Part shown: one piece after another, positions 1-6,752 of the stretch
Layout: each line of letters starts with the position of its first letter
Numbering within the stretch: position 1 is the stretch's first letter
Assembly (NCBI GenBank): GCA_040222275.1
Contig: JAVKDJ010000045.1
Coordinates: 124,001 to 188,000 of the forward strand
Source: CAXBNB01 sp040222275
GTDB lineage: Bacteria > Bacteroidota > Bacteroidia > Cytophagales > Cyclobacteriaceae
DNA length: 64,000 bases
Direction: 5' to 3'
The notes under the pieces: model-generated
What the model was told of the DNA's origin: nothing
What the model saw: the letters and a program-made list of their open reading frames with translations, nothing else
Databases searched by the model: none
Program-made: the position numbers and the translations under genes

Positions 1-2
1 CT

Positions 3-851
3 AAAATGCACCTGGAGGCCATGAAGTTTGTAAAAGCTGGTATGAAGGAACATGAAGTAGCTGGCAAAGTCTATGAAACGGCTATTGGTATGGGCGGACA
101 GTTGGCCTTTCCCCTCATCCTGACCAGAGATGGCCAAACGCTACACAACCACTCCCACCACAATGTGTTGAAAGAGGGCGATATGGTTCTATGCGATACA
201 GGTGCCGAGACAAGCAAGGGATACTGCGGAGACATGACCCGTACCTTTCCTGTTTCAGACAGGTTTACTTCCCAGCAGGCTGCCATCTATGAGATTGTAC
301 TCCAGGCACATACGCGAGCGGTTGATGCGCTCAAGCCGGGTATGGCCTTCAGGGAAATTCACTTGCTGGCCTGTGCTGAACTCTTCGAAGGACTAAAATC
401 CCTGGGCCTGACCAAAGGAGACACACATGAGGCTGTAGCTGCGGGTGCCCATGCCATGTTTTTTCAATGCGGGCTTGGCCACCTGATGGGGCTGGATGTG
501 CATGATATGGAAAACCTGGGTGAGGAAAACGTTGGCTACACCAAACAGATCACTAAGTCTCAACAATTTGGTCTGAAATCTCTACGGCTGGGTCGTGAGT
601 TGGAAGAAGGCTTTATACTCACAGTAGAACCCGGCATATACATTATCCCTCAACTCATTGACTTGTGGCAATCGGAAAAACGCCATGAGGATTTCATCAA
701 CTATAGGGAATTGGAAAAGTTCAGGGGTTTTGGTGGCATCAGAATTGAGGAAGATTTTCTGATCACTTCCTCAGGCTCCCGCTTGCTGGGGCCACCCGTC
801 CCTAAATCGGTTGATGAAATAGAAACGATAAGGGCAAATGTAACCGGGTAA
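3..851 (+). CDS. Xaa-Pro aminopeptidase (peptidase M24), 5' truncated
   Basis: C-terminal catalytic domain of a dinuclear-metal aminopeptidase that removes an N-terminal residue ahead of proline. The reading frame is open to the left edge, so the first Met in view (base 6) is not the true start and the N-terminal creatinase-like domain is missing. The five M24 metal ligands can be assigned in order: Asp in DTGAE, Asp in GDMTRTF, His in GLGHLMGLDVHD, Glu in VEPG and Glu in IRIEEDF near the C-terminus. About 281 residues are visible, against roughly 430-460 for full-length bacterial PepP-like enzymes. Cytoplasmic, with no sign of operon coupling to the next gene, which lies on the other strand. 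Family call is firm; exact substrate (Xaa-Pro versus another M24 member) is less so. Confidence 0.9.
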   Translation, partial: KMHLEAMKFVKAGMKEHEVAGKVYETAIGMGGQLAFPLILTRDGQTLHNHSHHNVLKEGDMVLCDTGAETSKGYCGDMTRTFPVSDRFTSQQAAIYEIVLQAHTRAVDALKPGMAFREIHLLACAELFEGLKSLGLTKGDTHEAVAAGAHAMFFQCGLGHLMGLDVHDMENLGEENVGYTKQITKSQQFGLKSLRLGRELEEGFILTVEPGIYIIPQLIDLWQSEKRHEDFINYRELEKFRGFGGIRIEEDFLITSSGSRLLGPPVPKSVDEIETIRANVTG

Positions 852-898
852 GATTAAGCATGACTGCTTTCCAAAAAAGAAGCCCAGTTGTTTTTAGC

Positions 899-931
899 AG
901 ACCTTTCAGGTTTTGAAAACCTGGAAGGTCT
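899..931. repeat. 33-bp near-perfect palindrome (interspersed repeat)
   Basis: The two arms AGACCTTTCAGG and CCTGGAAGGTCT pair around TTTTGAAAA, with one mismatch. It sits 40 bp past the 3' end of the convergent gene at 971-1381. A degraded relative lies at about 1662-1692 (gtttgaaaacctagaaagtct). Palindromes of this look are scattered between genes in many Bacteroidota genomes; a transcription-terminating or REP-like role is inference. Confidence 0.7.
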
Positions 932-970
932 GGGATGCTCTAAATTTCATATGACCTCTATAACTGCTCG

Positions 971-1381
971 CTACAACCTTTTGTCGTCTTCATTTATAGC
1001 CAGGTCATTGATACTGGCAAATCTCTTTTTCATCAAGCCATTCTCATCAAATTCCCAATTCTCATTTCCATAGGCACGAAACCATTGTCCATCGCCATTG
1101 TGGTATTCATATTCAAACCTTACAGCTATCCTGTTGTCGGTAAATGCCCAAAGTTCTTTTTTAAGCTTATAGTCCAGTTCTGCTTCCCACTTGGATGTCA
1201 AAAATGCCTGTACTTCTTGCCTGCCGTTAATAAACAGGTCCCTGTTGCGCCACTCGGTATCAGTAGTATAGGCCAATGAAACCTTTTCAGGGTTTTTGGT
1301 ATTCCAGGCATTTTCAGCCATTTGTACTTTTTGCTTGGCGGTTTCTTCGGTAAATGGGGGCAGTGGATGTTTTTTTTCCAT
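971..1381 (-). CDS. DUF1348 / NTF2-like protein, C-terminus shortened
   Basis: A 136-residue protein of the DUF1348 family, which has the SnoaL/NTF2-like cone fold. The family sequence is recognisable throughout: PPFTEETA near the N-terminus, AENAWNTKNPEKV, then YGNENWEF and FASINDLAINE. Members as I know them usually run to about 150-160 residues and end in a conserved tail of the type WPLGRRPDDHPGL. Here the frame stops just after INEDDKRL, so that tail is missing, and I did not find it in another frame downstream. The biochemical function of the family is not established. It stands alone on the minus strand, convergent with the M24 peptidase gene, with the palindromic repeat between them. 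Confidence 0.75.
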   Translation of the reverse strand: MEKKHPLPPFTEETAKQKVQMAENAWNTKNPEKVSLAYTTDTEWRNRDLFINGRQEVQAFLTSKWEAELDYKLKKELWAFTDNRIAVRFEYEYHNGDGQWFRAYGNENWEFDENGLMKKRFASINDLAINEDDKRL

Positions 1382-1820
1382 AATGATGATGATGCTTATT
1401 GTTTCTTTTTTAGTTGGTTTCTATACTGCTCGCCTATAGCTTTTTGTGTGTTCTTTTCATCCCAATACATTCCTCGCTACTGCTAATGTGGACAACCAGC
1501 GACCATAGTGTAACCCAATGAATGGAGTAAAAGTTTCCTTCACAGTATTATTCCCACTCTTTTTTTACAAGCAAAGTGGTCAAACGATCATGATCACAAT
1601 CCTTGATAATGAATAAAATTTCACCTCCCATCGGGGCATGTTGACTCTCCGCTTTAAAAAAAGTTCCACAGTTTGAAAACCTAGAAAGTCTAGGCGGAAT
1701 GGAGTATAATCCTGGTTACACTATTCAAAAAAACTACTTCACATGTTCAATTCACCCAAATTATAAACTCATGCCTTTAGTTAATTTTGAACAGTAAAGT
1801 TTACTTTTTGTAAATAAAAC
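1382..1820. other. Intergenic region with a decayed repeat and operator-like half-sites
   Basis: I see no gene here. It holds a degraded copy of the 899-931 palindrome (about 1662-1692). At 1794-1804 it has the perfect short palindrome GTAAAGTTTAC, the first of several GTAAA/TTTAC half-sites that run into the promoter of the gene at 1889. Confidence 0.5.
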
Positions 1821-1850
1821 TTGACATTTAGATTATTAGCTTTACTTTTG
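1821..1850 (+). promoter_or_regulatory. Bacteroidota-type promoter for the membrane protein-XRE pair
   Basis: TTG at 1821-1823 and TACTTTTG at 1843-1850 are 19 bp apart, matching the Bacteroidota sigma-A pattern TTTG/TTG-N17-23-TAnnTTTG. The -7 box lies inside the inverted repeat CTTTAC-TTTT-GTAAAG (1840-1855). Another pair, GTAAA...TTTAC, spans 1850-1865. A repressor bound there would block the promoter. The small HTH protein at 2293 is the obvious candidate, which would make the operon self-regulated (inference). Confidence 0.65.
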
Positions 1851-1888
1851 TAAAGTACATTTTACATTAAGTCAAACAAACAATACTT

Positions 1889-2296
1889 ATGAAAACGAAT
1901 AATTGGGAAGCAAAAACTAAAAAGAATGTAAGGCAACTGGCCTATTGTACTGGATGTTGGATGCTCACAATGGCCCTTGTGGCATTTGGCCCTAAATTTT
2001 TCTGGGACTACAATCCGATCATTTCGGTTTTACTCATACTACTCAATACGGTTATTGGTATCGTTATGATCTCAGTAAACAGAAAGTACATCAATGGGTT
2101 AGATGAAATGCACAGAAAACTTAGCCTGGACGCTATGGCCATTGCGCTGGGTGTTGGTGTAGTTGGTGGATTGAGCTACTCCATGCTAGATACTTCAAAT
2201 GTAATCTCTTTTGATGCTGAAATCTCCCATCTGGTAATCCTTATAAGCTTGACTTATCTGGTTGCCACGGTTGTAGGTAAAATGCGTTACCAATGA
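1889..2296 (+). CDS. Small four-helix membrane protein partnered with an XRE regulator
   Basis: A 135-residue protein with about four predicted membrane helices: LAYCTGCWMLTMALVAF, IISVLLILLNTVIGIV, AIALGVGVVGGLSYS and VILISLTYLVATVVG. The linker YINGLDEMHRKLSLDAMAIA between helices 2 and 3 resembles small uncharacterised inner-membrane proteins that are often encoded just ahead of a short XRE repressor. Its stop overlaps the next start in an ATGA arrangement (2293-2296), so the two are translationally coupled. I do not know its function. The pairing suggests a sensor, or a membrane protein whose level the XRE protein controls (inference). Confidence 0.7.
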   Translation: MKTNNWEAKTKKNVRQLAYCTGCWMLTMALVAFGPKFFWDYNPIISVLLILLNTVIGIVMISVNRKYINGLDEMHRKLSLDAMAIALGVGVVGGLSYSMLDTSNVISFDAEISHLVILISLTYLVATVVGKMRYQ

Positions 2297-2487
2297 AAAA
2301 CCGTATCAAAGTACTCCGGGCAGAAAGGGACATGACCCAAGCCCAACTGGCCGATTCGGTAGAAGTTTCACGACAGACCATCAATGCCATTGAAAAAGGA
2401 AAATTTGATCCAAGTTTGCCACTGGCCTTTAAGATTGCCAGGTTGTTTGGATCGTCCATTGAGGAAATTTTCGAAGACGAGAAATGA
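2293..2487 (+). CDS. Small XRE-family transcriptional regulator
   Basis: A 64-residue single-domain Cro/CI-type helix-turn-helix protein. The helices read MTQAQLADSV, then the recognition segment VSRQTINAIEKG, then PSLPLAFKIARLF. The tail IEEIFEDEK is typical of the YozG/Cro-like compact regulators. It has no sensory domain, so its signal may come from the membrane protein it overlaps by 4 bp. The GTAAA/TTTAC half-sites around the operon promoter (1794-1865) are likely its binding sites (inference). Confidence 0.88.
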   Translation: MKNRIKVLRAERDMTQAQLADSVEVSRQTINAIEKGKFDPSLPLAFKIARLFGSSIEEIFEDEK

Positions 2488-2623
2488 AATGGCATAAAAG
2501 CGTACGTGCCGCCCAAACCAATTTCACAGTGATTAGTTCGGGCATATATGGGTATATCATTACTTTTACCACCTCATGTAAATTAGTGTTCACAGATAGG
2601 CCAGAGGGGCAAAAAAACTGTTT

Positions 2624-3262
2624 ATGAAAAAATTTGTCGGGGATTTATCCCCATTCTTGTGGGTAGTTTTCCCCTTTTACATAATTGCGCTTGCGCTGAT
2701 GCTGTGGATGGACAGAAGCCAGTTGCACTTGTTCCTCAATGGATTCCATTCCTCCCCGGCTGATTTCTTTTTCAAATATTTCACACACATTGGGGATGGT
2801 GTCTTCCCTGCTATCGCCCTTCCTATTGTTCTGGTGCTTTACCGCAAAGACATCCTATCCAACTTTGTCATGGGAGCACTTACTTTCTTATTGGTGCCGG
2901 CCAGCGTACAGTTTTTCAAAAGGGTGGTTTTTCCCAAATCACCAAGGCCTGTGAGGGTATTGGGAGAAGATGCGCTTTACCTGGTTCCGGATGTTGAGAT
3001 GGCCCATATACATACTTTCCCATCAGGCCATGCCACCACCATCTTTGCACTGTTTATTTTTCTGGCCTATCTTTTCAGAAGGCATCAATGGATGCCAGCA
3101 GCTTTTGGTGTTTGCGCAGTGCTGGGGGCCTATTCCAGGGTGTACCTATCGCAGCATTTTGTGCAAGACATTGTAGCCGGGAGTTTTCTGGGTATGAGTT
3201 GTTTTTTCATTGCTTACCTCGTTGTGGGACAAATTTTCAGGTCCACCCGACAATCCTCATAA
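2624..3262 (+). CDS. PAP2-family membrane phosphatase
   Basis: A 212-residue integral membrane protein of the phosphatidic acid phosphatase type 2 superfamily. All three catalytic motifs are present: KSPRPVRVL (KxxxxxxRP-like), PSGHATT (PSGH) and SRVYLSQHFVQD (SRxxxxxHxxxD). Five to six hydrophobic helices surround them, starting at LWVVFPFYIIALALMLW. Such enzymes dephosphorylate lipid phosphates such as undecaprenyl pyrophosphate or phosphatidylglycerophosphate on the outer side of the inner membrane. The lipid used here cannot be told from sequence. It stands alone, with a 136-bp gap after the XRE gene. Confidence 0.9.
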   Translation: MKKFVGDLSPFLWVVFPFYIIALALMLWMDRSQLHLFLNGFHSSPADFFFKYFTHIGDGVFPAIALPIVLVLYRKDILSNFVMGALTFLLVPASVQFFKRVVFPKSPRPVRVLGEDALYLVPDVEMAHIHTFPSGHATTIFALFIFLAYLFRRHQWMPAAFGVCAVLGAYSRVYLSQHFVQDIVAGSFLGMSCFFIAYLVVGQIFRSTRQSS

Positions 3263-3304
3263 GCTATCTAAGATTTTGGGGAACCTTCTTGGTGCTAGCG
3301 AAAT

Positions 3305-3465
3305 GCCGTCTTTGCGAATGGAGCGAAGCGCAATGAAGCAAACTGTTGGCAGTAAGAACCATGAGGCATCTTTAGAAGATGATAGCCCTTGACAGATTGC
3401 TTCGTCGTGCCTCCTCGCAAAGGCGAGAAAACCATGAGCTACCATTTTAAAATACCCCAGTGCAT
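3305..3465. repeat. Inverted-repeat element, copy 1
   Basis: The left arm begins GTCTTTGCGAATGGAGCGAA and ends GAAGCAAACTG. The right arm reads CAGATTGCTTCGTCGTGCC, then CTCGCAAAGGCG, the near reverse complement. The arms flank a ~40-bp spacer. It shares a 3' flank (atgagctaccattttaaaatacccc) with copy 3 and lies just past the PAP2 gene. Confidence 0.7.
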
Positions 3466-3505
3466 ACCCTGAATAAATCGAGATTATTAAGGGTAAAACA
3501 AATAA

Positions 3506-3680
3506 GAAAAACTTTGGGCTTCAAACCTCCCTACTGGGCTTCCGTCTTTGCGAATGGAGCGAAGCGCAATGAAGCAATCTGCTGGTGGCAAGGATCATAA
3601 GGGTGTCTTTAGAAAGTGGTACCCCCCGATAGATTGCTTCCGCCCCGGCCTGTGTCCTCACAGACCGAAACAATGAATAC
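3506..3680. repeat. Inverted-repeat element, copy 2 (175-bp tandem unit with copy 3)
   Basis: The segment aaaaactttgggcttcaaac begins both at about 3506 and 3682, so copies 2 and 3 are tandem units with a 175-bp period. The right arm of this copy has diverged after AGATTGCTTC (cgccccggcc instead of gtcgtacctc), so it is the most degraded of the three. Confidence 0.7.
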
Positions 3681-3866
3681 TAAAAACTTTGGGCTTCAAA
3701 CCTCCCTTCTGGGCTTCCGTCTTTGCGAATGGAGCGAAGCGCAATGAAGCAATCTGTTGGTGGCAAGGATCATAAGGGTGTCTTTAGAAGGTGATAACCC
3801 CAGACAGATTGCTTCGTCGTACCTCCTCGCAAAGGCGAAAAAACGTGAGTTACTATTTCAAAATGC
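3681..3866. repeat. Inverted-repeat element, copy 3
   Basis: Its internal spacer (ggtggcaaggatcataaggg) is almost identical to that of copy 2, and its right arm and 3' flank match copy 1. The terminal arms pair as CGTCTTTGCGA...GAAGCAATCTGT with ACAGATTGCTTC...TCGCAAAGGCG. There is no transposase. Open frames across the element look accidental. Confidence 0.7.
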
Positions 3867-3920
3867 CCTAGAAAGAGGTCAAAATACAGATATTGGCAAG
3901 GCTTTAAACAAAAAGAAAAC

Positions 3921-5801
3921 TTATTCCAGCACTCCTACCCTGATGAAAGACGGGTCGCTTCCAGACCGGTTCACCCTATGCTTTGCTTTGACAAAATCTT
4001 CGGGCTCGGCCATGAAAATGTTATCTACATATTTCTGTGGGTTGATGTCCACCAAAGGAAACCATGTGCTGTGTATTTGTACCATCAGGCGGTGGCCTTT
4101 CTTGAATGTGTGGAATACATCCTGCAAGGGCACCACTACTTTGGTCAGCTCTTTAGGCTGAAATGGTTCCGGGTTTTCGTAGCTATTCCTAAACCTCCCC
4201 CTCAACACTTCACTTCTTACCATCTGCTGATAACCTCCAATTTCTTTTTCCGGCTGATGGGGAAATGGCGGATGGTCATCAGGATAAACATCAATAATTT
4301 TGACCACCCAATCCGCATCCTCTTGATCAGTGGTCACCATCAGGTTGGCTGTAATTGGTCCAGCCAGGGTCAGGTCAGTTTCAAGGGGCTCTGTCTGGTA
4401 GTAGATGACATCCTTGCGTTCGGAAAGAAAACGCTGGTCGTCAGTCATATAGCGCTTGGGCATCCCAATGTCTTCGTATTCTGTAAAGGGAACAGGGTTC
4501 TCAGGATCACTTACAAAAATGTCCATTCCATGTTCTCTTGTTCCGGGAGGGGTGTACAGCAGTTGTTGTTTTTTATTGAAATACAGGTTTTTCAGTTTTA
4601 CATTTTCAGGTGGCCAGGCATCAAATGATTTCCATTCGTTTGTACCGGTTTGAAAAACAGTAGCTTCTGGCAAATCAACGCTTCCTTCATCCTTGAGGTA
4701 GTGGGTAAAAAAAGGGTAAATGATTTCATTGGCATAGTAATCTGAGGTATTCCCTCCAAAATATACATCCCCCATAGATTCACCAGTTGTCCTTTTCCAG
4801 CCCCCATGGCCCCAAGGCCCCATTACCAGGGCATTGAATATCTTTGGATTGTTTTCCTCAACTGACTGATATATGGTAAGAGGCCCATACAAATCTTCGG
4901 CATCAAACCAACCACCAATAGTCAGCACTGCACAGTTGATGTTTTTTAGATGGGGCAGGATATTTTGATCCTGCCAAAACTCATCGTAGTTGGGGTGTGC
5001 CAGCATCTGGTTCCAATAAGCCAGGCTATCACCAATATACAATTCATTGGCTTTCTTGATCGGGGTAATGCCCTTGAAGAATTCATAGCCATTCTTGGTG
5101 CCATGTACAAACCTTTCATTTGGCATTTTGGTCGGGCCACTTCTCGGTTGGTCAAAGCTGCTCATAAAATTGAAGGCGTGCGGGTAAAAGAAAGCACCAT
5201 GATGGTGAAAATCATCAAAAAACCAATCGGCTATCGGCGCTTGTGGAGATGCAGCTACCAATGCCGGGTGGGTATCTATCATACCTGCCGCTGTATAAAA
5301 GCCGGGGTATGAAATACCCCATTGCCCCACTTTGCCATTGTGGTTGTCGATGTTGGCCAGCAGCCACTCTATCGTATCAAAGGTATCCTTGCTTTCATTG
5401 ATGGGATTCCCATGGGGGGTCATATTGATGAAGTCCCCTTCAGACATGTACTTGCCCCTTACATCCTGATATACGAAAATATACAAGTCCCTCATCAACC
5501 TTACTCCCGGTCCCAGGTCATCCTTATAGGCCGATTTGTCTGTTCCATAAGGCTTTACCCCATAGGGGGTCCGGTTCATCAGTATAGGGTATTTTTCCTT
5601 TTTGTTTTTGGGTGTATAAATGGCAGTAAACAATTTTTTACCATCCCTCATCGGGATATACACTTCCAATTTTTCATAGTTGTCTTTGATAAACCTTTTA
5701 TTCTCCTCTTGCGAATAGGAAACATATTCTTCCTTGTCGAATTCACAGGAGATGGTGAAAAGCAGGACAAAAATGGTCAGTAAGATTTTGTTGTCTTTCA
5801 T
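3921..5801 (-). CDS. CocE/NonD family alpha/beta hydrolase, lipoprotein
   Basis: A 626-residue serine hydrolase of the X-Pro dipeptidyl-peptidase S15 / CocE family, which cleaves acyl esters or proline-containing peptides. The N-terminus is a lipoprotein signal (LLFTISC, Cys19), so it is anchored in a membrane facing the periplasm or outside. The nucleophile is Ser164 in GISYPG, followed by the acid in GGWFDAEDLYG and the base in GPWGHGGW. The C-terminal ~220 residues form the jelly-roll domain of the family (LAGPITANLMVTTDQEDADW, then HSTWFPLVDINPQ). It stands alone; the downstream side is the repeat cluster. Natural substrate is unknown: family members range from cocaine esterase to glutaryl amidase and peptidases. 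Confidence 0.9.
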   Translation of the reverse strand: MKDNKILLTIFVLLFTISCEFDKEEYVSYSQEENKRFIKDNYEKLEVYIPMRDGKKLFTAIYTPKNKKEKYPILMNRTPYGVKPYGTDKSAYKDDLGPGVRLMRDLYIFVYQDVRGKYMSEGDFINMTPHGNPINESKDTFDTIEWLLANIDNHNGKVGQWGISYPGFYTAAGMIDTHPALVAASPQAPIADWFFDDFHHHGAFFYPHAFNFMSSFDQPRSGPTKMPNERFVHGTKNGYEFFKGITPIKKANELYIGDSLAYWNQMLAHPNYDEFWQDQNILPHLKNINCAVLTIGGWFDAEDLYGPLTIYQSVEENNPKIFNALVMGPWGHGGWKRTTGESMGDVYFGGNTSDYYANEIIYPFFTHYLKDEGSVDLPEATVFQTGTNEWKSFDAWPPENVKLKNLYFNKKQQLLYTPPGTREHGMDIFVSDPENPVPFTEYEDIGMPKRYMTDDQRFLSERKDVIYYQTEPLETDLTLAGPITANLMVTTDQEDADWVVKIIDVYPDDHPPFPHQPEKEIGGYQQMVRSEVLRGRFRNSYENPEPFQPKELTKVVVPLQDVFHTFKKGHRLMVQIHSTWFPLVDINPQKYVDNIFMAEPEDFVKAKHRVNRSGSDPSFIRVGVLE

Positions 5802-5813
5802 CTTGTTATCAGG

Positions 5814-6185
5814 TTAAATAATGGTTTTAGCGATGAGCATTCCTGCATAGGTTGCCAGCAGCCCCAACACTATACTCAGGCCAATATATAGGGCAGCATG
5901 GCCGCTGTTTCCTCCTATCATGAAATTGGTGTTTTCGAGGGCAAACGCCGAAAAAGTGGTGAACCCCCCACAAAATCCGGAAGTAAGAAATACCAGCCAT
6001 TCCCTCTGCATGCGACCCGACTGCTCGATACAAATGCCAATAATAAAACAGCCCAGGATATTGGCCACAAAGGTTCCTGCCACATTTACCCCAGGCAGCA
6101 CACGCAGGAATAGTTGCTGCACGAGAAACCGCGCAGAGCTTCCTAAAAAACCACCAAGGCCCACAATCAAAGCCAGTCGTATCAT
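5814..6185 (-). CDS. crcB: Fluoride ion exporter FluC/CrcB
   Basis: A 123-residue, four-helix inner-membrane fluoride channel that works as an antiparallel dimer and keeps cytoplasmic fluoride low. Signature segments are GGFLGSSARFLVQ near the N-terminus, GTFVANILGCFIIG with the conserved Asn, and the long motif TSGFCGGFTTFSAFA containing the Phe-box and the Na+-site Thr/Ser residues. Length is typical. Its start overlaps the stop of the upstream gene by 4 bp (ATGA, 6182-6185), so the two are co-translated. I saw no fluoride riboswitch upstream. Confidence 0.95.
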   Translation of the reverse strand: MIRLALIVGLGGFLGSSARFLVQQLFLRVLPGVNVAGTFVANILGCFIIGICIEQSGRMQREWLVFLTSGFCGGFTTFSAFALENTNFMIGGNSGHAALYIGLSIVLGLLATYAGMLIAKTII

Positions 6186-6625
6186 GATCGTTGCAGCTTT
6201 TTAAACTTTTTCACCATGTAACTTCTGGCTTTGTCAAATTCGGTATGCTCCTGCCTGCTGATGCTGCAATTCTGACCTGATTTCGTTTGCCACACCAATT
6301 CCTCATAGATTCCGCCAAAAGTCTTGATCTTGTCCACTTTCCAATAACTGATATCCCTTCCTGAAAACTTGACTTTTTTAAAGCGAAAAGGGTAATTCAA
6401 ACAAAATTTTTCCTTGGATATCTCCAGGTACTTTATCCCAAAAAGGGTTTTGAGGGTAATGATAAGGGCAATAGGCCCGGTGGTGAAAATAAGTATGACA
6501 GTGACAGTTGAAGGCTCCTTTGCCGACATAAATTCCATGACGGAATAGATACATACACCGTAGGCCAAGGCCAAAAATACCACCACCGAAAACAAGGTAG
6601 CTACTTTAGGTTTTGAATATACCAT
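6182..6625 (-). CDS. Membrane protein of unknown function, two helices plus soluble tail
   Basis: A 147-residue protein I do not recognise by name. Two hydrophobic segments lie near the N-terminus (VATLFSVVVFLALAYGVCIY and VTVILIFTTGPIALIITL). A ~80-residue charged tail follows, rich in beta-type alternation (YLEISKEKFCLNYPF, VKFSGRDISYWKVDKIKTFG). That layout resembles bacterial PH-like membrane proteins. It lies immediately upstream of crcB with a 4-bp overlap, so the two share an mRNA, but a role in fluoride handling is only a guess from position. Confidence 0.6.
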   Translation of the reverse strand: MVYSKPKVATLFSVVVFLALAYGVCIYSVMEFMSAKEPSTVTVILIFTTGPIALIITLKTLFGIKYLEISKEKFCLNYPFRFKKVKFSGRDISYWKVDKIKTFGGIYEELVWQTKSGQNCSISRQEHTEFDKARSYMVKKFKKLQRS

Positions 6626-6752
6626 AGGACAGCAAATTTATCATTTCGTGGGAAAAAACTAAGGAGGAGACCCATTAAGTTGATGTGATATAAACAGCAT
6701 AGGGTTCCAGATCCACACTGGGTACCACTCCATGGGTAGGTATGAGGCCAAT

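Noticed and set aside
3305..3866. The repeated elements as a CRISPR array
   Set aside because: Units are ~120-175 bp inverted repeats, not short direct repeats with unique spacers, and no cas genes are present.
3757..4161. A 134-codon frame running from the repeat into the hydrolase gene
   Set aside because: Built from repeat sequence plus antisense of the CocE/NonD gene; no domain.
6186..6625. Fluoride riboswitch ahead of crcB
   Set aside because: crcB overlaps the gene before it by 4 bp; no riboswitch-like leader is seen at 6626-6752, which lies downstream of the M61 gene.
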